This document shows, piece by piece, positions 61,169 through 64,000 of a DNA stretch of 64,000 nt (positions are counted from its first letter, which is position 1; each line of letters starts with the position of its first letter). Position numbers and translations under genes: made by a program. The stretch comes from Muribaculaceae bacterium (GTDB lineage Bacteria; Bacteroidota; Bacteroidia; Bacteroidales; Muribaculaceae), in the NCBI GenBank assembly GCA_017619355.1, contig JAFZSO010000065.1, positions 1 through 64,000 of the forward strand, read 5' to 3'. The notes beneath the pieces were generated by a model. It was not told the DNA's origin. It searched no databases and saw only the letters and a program-made list of their open reading frames with translations.

Positions 61169-61189
61169 TAGGTTTTATTAGATAAACTA

Positions 61190-61867
61190 ATGATAGAAGT
61201 TGAGAACATAGTGAAGCGATTTGGCACGCTCGAGGTGTTGCGCGGTGTGAGTCTGTGCATCGATGGCGGCGAGATTGTGGGCATTGTGGGCCCGAGTGGG
61301 GCCGGCAAGACCACACTGCTGCAAATCGTGGGCACGCTCGACAAGCCCGACGGCGGTCGCGTGCTCTACGACGGCGTGGATGTGCTCAAACTCAAGGACA
61401 AGGAGATGGCACACTTCCGCAACCGCAACATAGGTTTTGTGTTTCAGTTCCACCAGTTGCTGCCCGAGTTCTCCTCGCTTGAGAATGTGGCAATCCCAGC
61501 ACTGATAGGGGGCGAAAAGCGTGAAACCGCCTATGCTCGTGCCAAGGAACTGCTTGCCTTCATGAACTTGAGCGACAGGATGGAGCACAAGCCTGCCCAG
61601 CTCTCGGGCGGCGAACGGCAACGCGTGGCTGTGGCTCGTGCGCTTGTGAACAAGCCGCAGGTGATTCTTGCCGATGAGCCGAGCGGCAGCCTCGACAGCC
61701 AGAACAAGCAGGAACTTCACCAGCTCTTCTTCAAGTTGCGCGACGAGTTCGGGCAGACCTTTGTGATTGTGACTCATGACCAGGGGCTTGCCTCACAGTG
61801 CGACCGCGTGTTGCACATGCGCGACGGCGTGATAGAAACAGGAATGGAAACTCAACAAGACGACTGA
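61190..61867 (+). CDS. lolD: ABC transporter ATPase, LolD-like
   Basis: The 225-residue ATPase has Walker [10 protein letters not shown], the Q-loop [10 protein letters not shown], signature [10 protein letters not shown], Walker [13 protein letters not shown], and the H-loop [20 protein letters not shown] is characteristic of LolD, the ATPase of the LolCDE complex that releases lipoproteins from the inner membrane. The LolC/E permeases are not adjacent, as is often so in Bacteroidota. A related MacB-type exporter ATPase is the main alternative. The TGA overlaps the next gene's ATG (TGATG, 61865-61869). Confidence 0.88.
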   Translation: MIEVENIVKRFGTLEVLRGVSLCIDGGEIVGIVGPSGAGKTTLLQIVGTLDKPDGGRVLYDGVDVLKLKDKEMAHFRNRNIGFVFQFHQLLPEFSSLENVAIPALIGGEKRETAYARAKELLAFMNLSDRMEHKPAQLSGGERQRVAVARALVNKPQVILADEPSGSLDSQNKQELHQLFFKLRDEFGQTFVIVTHDQGLASQCDRVLHMRDGVIETGMETQQDD

Positions 61868-62544
61868 TGAAACGCGTTACTACATACTGGTTTGTTTTGG
61901 CTCTGCTGCTGGCAGTGGCGCTGACTTCGTGCTCAGATGATAACGAGGGCATGGATGTATATTCCGATTTTCGCTACGACCTTGTGACCTATACAGGACA
62001 GGATGGCACAGGCGCCACCTTCGAGTATCTGGGGCAGAACGACTCAGCCGTCGTTACACTGCACTCCACTCTTGAGCGGCAGAACGACCTGAAGGAGGGC
62101 CGTAGAGTGCTACTTAATTATAAGGTGGAGGACAAGCCCAGCGCAAGCCACTGGCTGGTGACGGTGAACGGTTATAGCGCCGGGGTGGCGAGCGACTCGT
62201 TGCGCTACAACACGCAACCGCTGGAAACCTACCAGATGCACCCCATGCGGCTCAAGAGTCTGTGGCGCACCGGCAACTACATCAATCTGCGGTGTGAACT
62301 GGAATATACTGGCAAGCAGCGCATGCTCTACCTGATGATGGACAAGGAAACCCATCACGCCGACACCGTGCACTGCTACCTGGTGCACGACCTGATGGGA
62401 GCCACGAGCACCTACTTCTGGCGTAGCTGTTATGGCTCGTTTTATGTGGGCAAGGTGTGGCAGCTGGAGTCGTGTAAGGTGCTGCGCGTGCATGTGAACG
62501 ACGAAACCTACCCCGACAAGCAGTATTATGATTTTTCTAAATAA
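61867..62544 (+). CDS. NigD-like lipoprotein
   Basis: The 225-residue protein has a lipoprotein signal ending LAVALTSCSDDN. The body is beta-rich, with an OB-like N-terminal part (TFEYLGQNDSAVVTL to RRVLLNYKVED) and a C-terminal beta sandwich (NYINLRCELEYTG, RMLYLMMDKETHHADTVHCYL). This two-part layout matches the NigD-like family of Bacteroidales, named from a bacteriocin-immunity gene; the role of most members is unknown. ATG 61867 overlaps the lolD stop, so the two are translationally coupled. That suggests, but does not prove, a link to lipoprotein trafficking. Confidence 0.85.
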   Translation: MKRVTTYWFVLALLLAVALTSCSDDNEGMDVYSDFRYDLVTYTGQDGTGATFEYLGQNDSAVVTLHSTLERQNDLKEGRRVLLNYKVEDKPSASHWLVTVNGYSAGVASDSLRYNTQPLETYQMHPMRLKSLWRTGNYINLRCELEYTGKQRMLYLMMDKETHHADTVHCYLVHDLMGATSTYFWRSCYGSFYVGKVWQLESCKVLRVHVNDETYPDKQYYDFSK

Positions 62545-62579
62545 TTGATTATTAACAAACTATTAAAACATACAAAACA

Positions 62580-62909
62580 ATGGACGATAACAAAAACAAA
62601 CAGCAACAGATTCAAATAGAAGTGCCTAACGAAGAGATGCAAGGCAAGTATGCTAATCTGGCAGTGATCACTCACGGTCCGAACGACTTTTTCCTGGATA
62701 TGATTCTGCTGGCACCCAACACACCTAAGGCTCGCGTGCAGAGTCGCGTCATCATGACTCCCGAAAATGCCAAGCAGCTGATGTTTGCTTTGCAGCAGAA
62801 CATCCAGAAGTATGAGAGCACCTTTGGCGAAATCGTGCAACGCACTGGCAACCGTCAGCCTCAGAATGGCGGAATCATGGACTTCCCGCTGCCCAAAGGA
62901 CAAGCGTGA
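62580..62909 (+). CDS. DUF3467 protein
   Basis: The 109-residue protein matches DUF3467 along its length: IQIEVPNEEMQGKYANLAVITHG near the start in pieces, FFLDMILLAPN, RVQSRVIMTPENAKQL and an end helix ALQQNIQKYESTFG. It has no signal peptide or membrane segment and is expected in the cytoplasm. In many Bacteroidales this gene sits beside rpoC, so a link with transcription has been suggested by context; here it lies between nigD and cysS. No function is established. Confidence 0.88.
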   Translation: MDDNKNKQQQIQIEVPNEEMQGKYANLAVITHGPNDFFLDMILLAPNTPKARVQSRVIMTPENAKQLMFALQQNIQKYESTFGEIVQRTGNRQPQNGGIMDFPLPKGQA

Positions 62910-62917
62910 GAGGTTGA

Positions 62918-62970
62918 GAGTTTGATGATTAGAGATTAGAGAATTAGGGATTAGTGATTAGGGAATTTTG
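62918..62970. repeat. GATTAGAGATTAGAGAATTAGGG tract before cysS
   Basis: Degenerate GATTAGAG/GATTAGGG units fill the spacer ahead of cysS. The reverse complement of the same word family is found at 31438-31466 and related ACCCTAAAC words at 42291-42300 and 43846-43880. Confidence 0.6.
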
Positions 62971-62988
62971 TTGAGAAAAAAAAGAACT

Positions 62989-64000
62989 ATGCAACATCCA
63001 TTATATATCTATAACACGCTGAGCCGCCGCAAGGAGCAGTTTGTGCCTCTGAATGAGCCCTTTGTGGGTATGTATGTGTGCGGCCCCACGGTCTATGGCG
63101 ACCCGCATCTGGGTCATGCCCGCCCGTCAATCACCTTCGATGTGCTGTTCCGTTACCTGAAGCATCTGGGTTACAAGGTGCGCTATGTGCGCAACATTAC
63201 CGATGTGGGTCATCTGGAGCATGATGCCGATGAAGGGGAGGACAAGATCGCCAAGAAAGCACGCCTCGAGCAACTCGAACCCATGGAGGTGGCTCAGTAC
63301 TACACTAACCGCTACCACCAGGCCATGGCTATGCTCAACGTGCTGCCTCCCAGCATTGAGCCACATGCCACCGGTCACATCATAGAGCAAGAGGAGCTGG
63401 TGAAGGAAATCATGGCACGCGGCTATGCCTATGAGAGCAACGGCAGCGTGTACTTCGATGTGGAGAAATATAGCAAGGACTATCATTACGGCATTCTGTC
63501 GGGTCGCAATCTCGAAGACACCAAGGACGCGAGCCGCGAACTCGACGGTGTGGGCGAGAAACGCAACCAGGCCGACTTTGCCCTGTGGAAGAAGGCCCAG
63601 CCCGAGCACATCATGCGCTGGCCCTCGCCCTGGAGCGATGGCTTCCCCGGATGGCACTGCGAGTGCACCGCCATGGGCAGGAAATATCTGGGCAAGAAGT
63701 TCGACATCCACGGTGGTGGCATGGACCTCATATTCCCGCATCACGAGTGCGAGATTGCTCAGGCCGTGGCAAGTCAGGGCGAGGACATGGTGCACTACTG
63801 GATGCACAACAACATGATTACCATCAATGGCCAGAAGATGGGCAAGTCGCTGGGCAACTTCATCACCCTCGAGCAGTTCTTCAAGGGCGAGCATGACGGT
63901 CTGGCTCAGGCCTATGGACCCATGACCATACGCTTCTTCATCCTTCAGGCTCACTATCGCGGCACCGTCGATTTCTCGAACGATGCCCTGCAGGCTGCCG
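62989..64000 (+). CDS. cysS: Cysteinyl-tRNA synthetase (5' part, cut by window end)
   Basis: An open frame from ATG 62989 runs to the window edge (337 codons of an expected 460-500). It is a class I synthetase: [18 protein letters not shown] carries the HIGH motif as HLGH and a zinc Cys, and [10 protein letters not shown] supplies another zinc ligand. Later come [21 protein letters not shown] and the KMSKS loop as KMGKSLGN, a variant seen in other Bacteroidota. The leader is a GATTAGAG-type repeat tract. The frame is intact to the edge. Confidence 0.96.
   Translation, partial: MQHPLYIYNTLSRRKEQFVPLNEPFVGMYVCGPTVYGDPHLGHARPSITFDVLFRYLKHLGYKVRYVRNITDVGHLEHDADEGEDKIAKKARLEQLEPMEVAQYYTNRYHQAMAMLNVLPPSIEPHATGHIIEQEELVKEIMARGYAYESNGSVYFDVEKYSKDYHYGILSGRNLEDTKDASRELDGVGEKRNQADFALWKKAQPEHIMRWPSPWSDGFPGWHCECTAMGRKYLGKKFDIHGGGMDLIFPHHECEIAQAVASQGEDMVHYWMHNNMITINGQKMGKSLGNFITLEQFFKGEHDGLAQAYGPMTIRFFILQAHYRGTVDFSNDALQAA

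Overview
The window is a gene-dense chromosomal stretch (about 45 protein genes, short spacers, no phage, IS element, CRISPR, rRNA or tRNA seen) from a member of the order Bacteroidales. The evidence is the repeated TAnnTTTG / TTTG-N19-20 promoter signature typical of Bacteroidota, the scarcity of Shine-Dalgarno motifs, and lineage-typical genes: porX and a PorW/SprE-like lipoprotein, NigD-like lipoprotein, DUF3127, DUF3467, a GYF_2-DUF805 protein, BspA-like repeats with a dockerin, and a periplasmic dipeptide epimerase/NlpC-P60 pair. Coding DNA is fairly GC-rich and spacers are AT-rich. A gut Muribaculaceae/Prevotellaceae-like organism fits, but the family is inferred, not proven.

Layout. 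0.2-5.3 kb: acetyl-CoA hydrolase/CoA-transferase (-), radical SAM/SPASM protein and GT4 glycosyltransferase (+), MutY (-). 5.4-12.6 kb: Xaa-Pro aminopeptidase (+), then convergent rsfS-ftsH and pepD (-). The ftsH gene is the outstanding object of the window: it encodes a 1189-residue protein with three complete, diverged FtsH-type AAA+ modules in tandem ahead of a single M41 zinc-protease domain. 12.7-21.1 kb: envelope genes (small membrane protein, OmpH/Skp-like lipoprotein, 1032-aa TPR protein, outer-membrane barrel, PpiD-like chaperone). 21.2-26.4 kb: sufE, two POT-family transporters, GYF_2-DUF805. 26.6-33.6 kb: rimP-nusA-infB, folK, glutamine synthetase.

34.1-35.5 kb (-): nitroreductase and lipid-A-synthase-N-domain membrane protein. 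35.5-41.7 kb (+): transglutaminase, NlpC/P60 endopeptidase and dipeptide epimerase, which together look like a cell-envelope murein-peptide recycling set, followed by an SGNH hydrolase and an MBOAT acyltransferase that look like an O-acetylation pair. 41.8-49 kb: DUF3127 (SSB-like tail), hflX with a palindromic-repeat leader, OmpA-family protein, and a MerR regulator-secreted protein-secreted nuclease operon. 49-64 kb: alaS; a minus-strand run aroA-small membrane protein-PorW-like lipoprotein-porX-BspA/dockerin protein; lolD-NigD; DUF3467; and the 5' part of cysS, cut by the window edge.

The spacers carry several distinct short repeat families (AGCTTGTC-type, GAGTTCTCGGAG-type, TAATCTCTAAT-type, a 38-bp palindromic unit, a 33-bp array and a 21-bp array). 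Some of them run into coding regions and supply C-terminal codons or stop codons.
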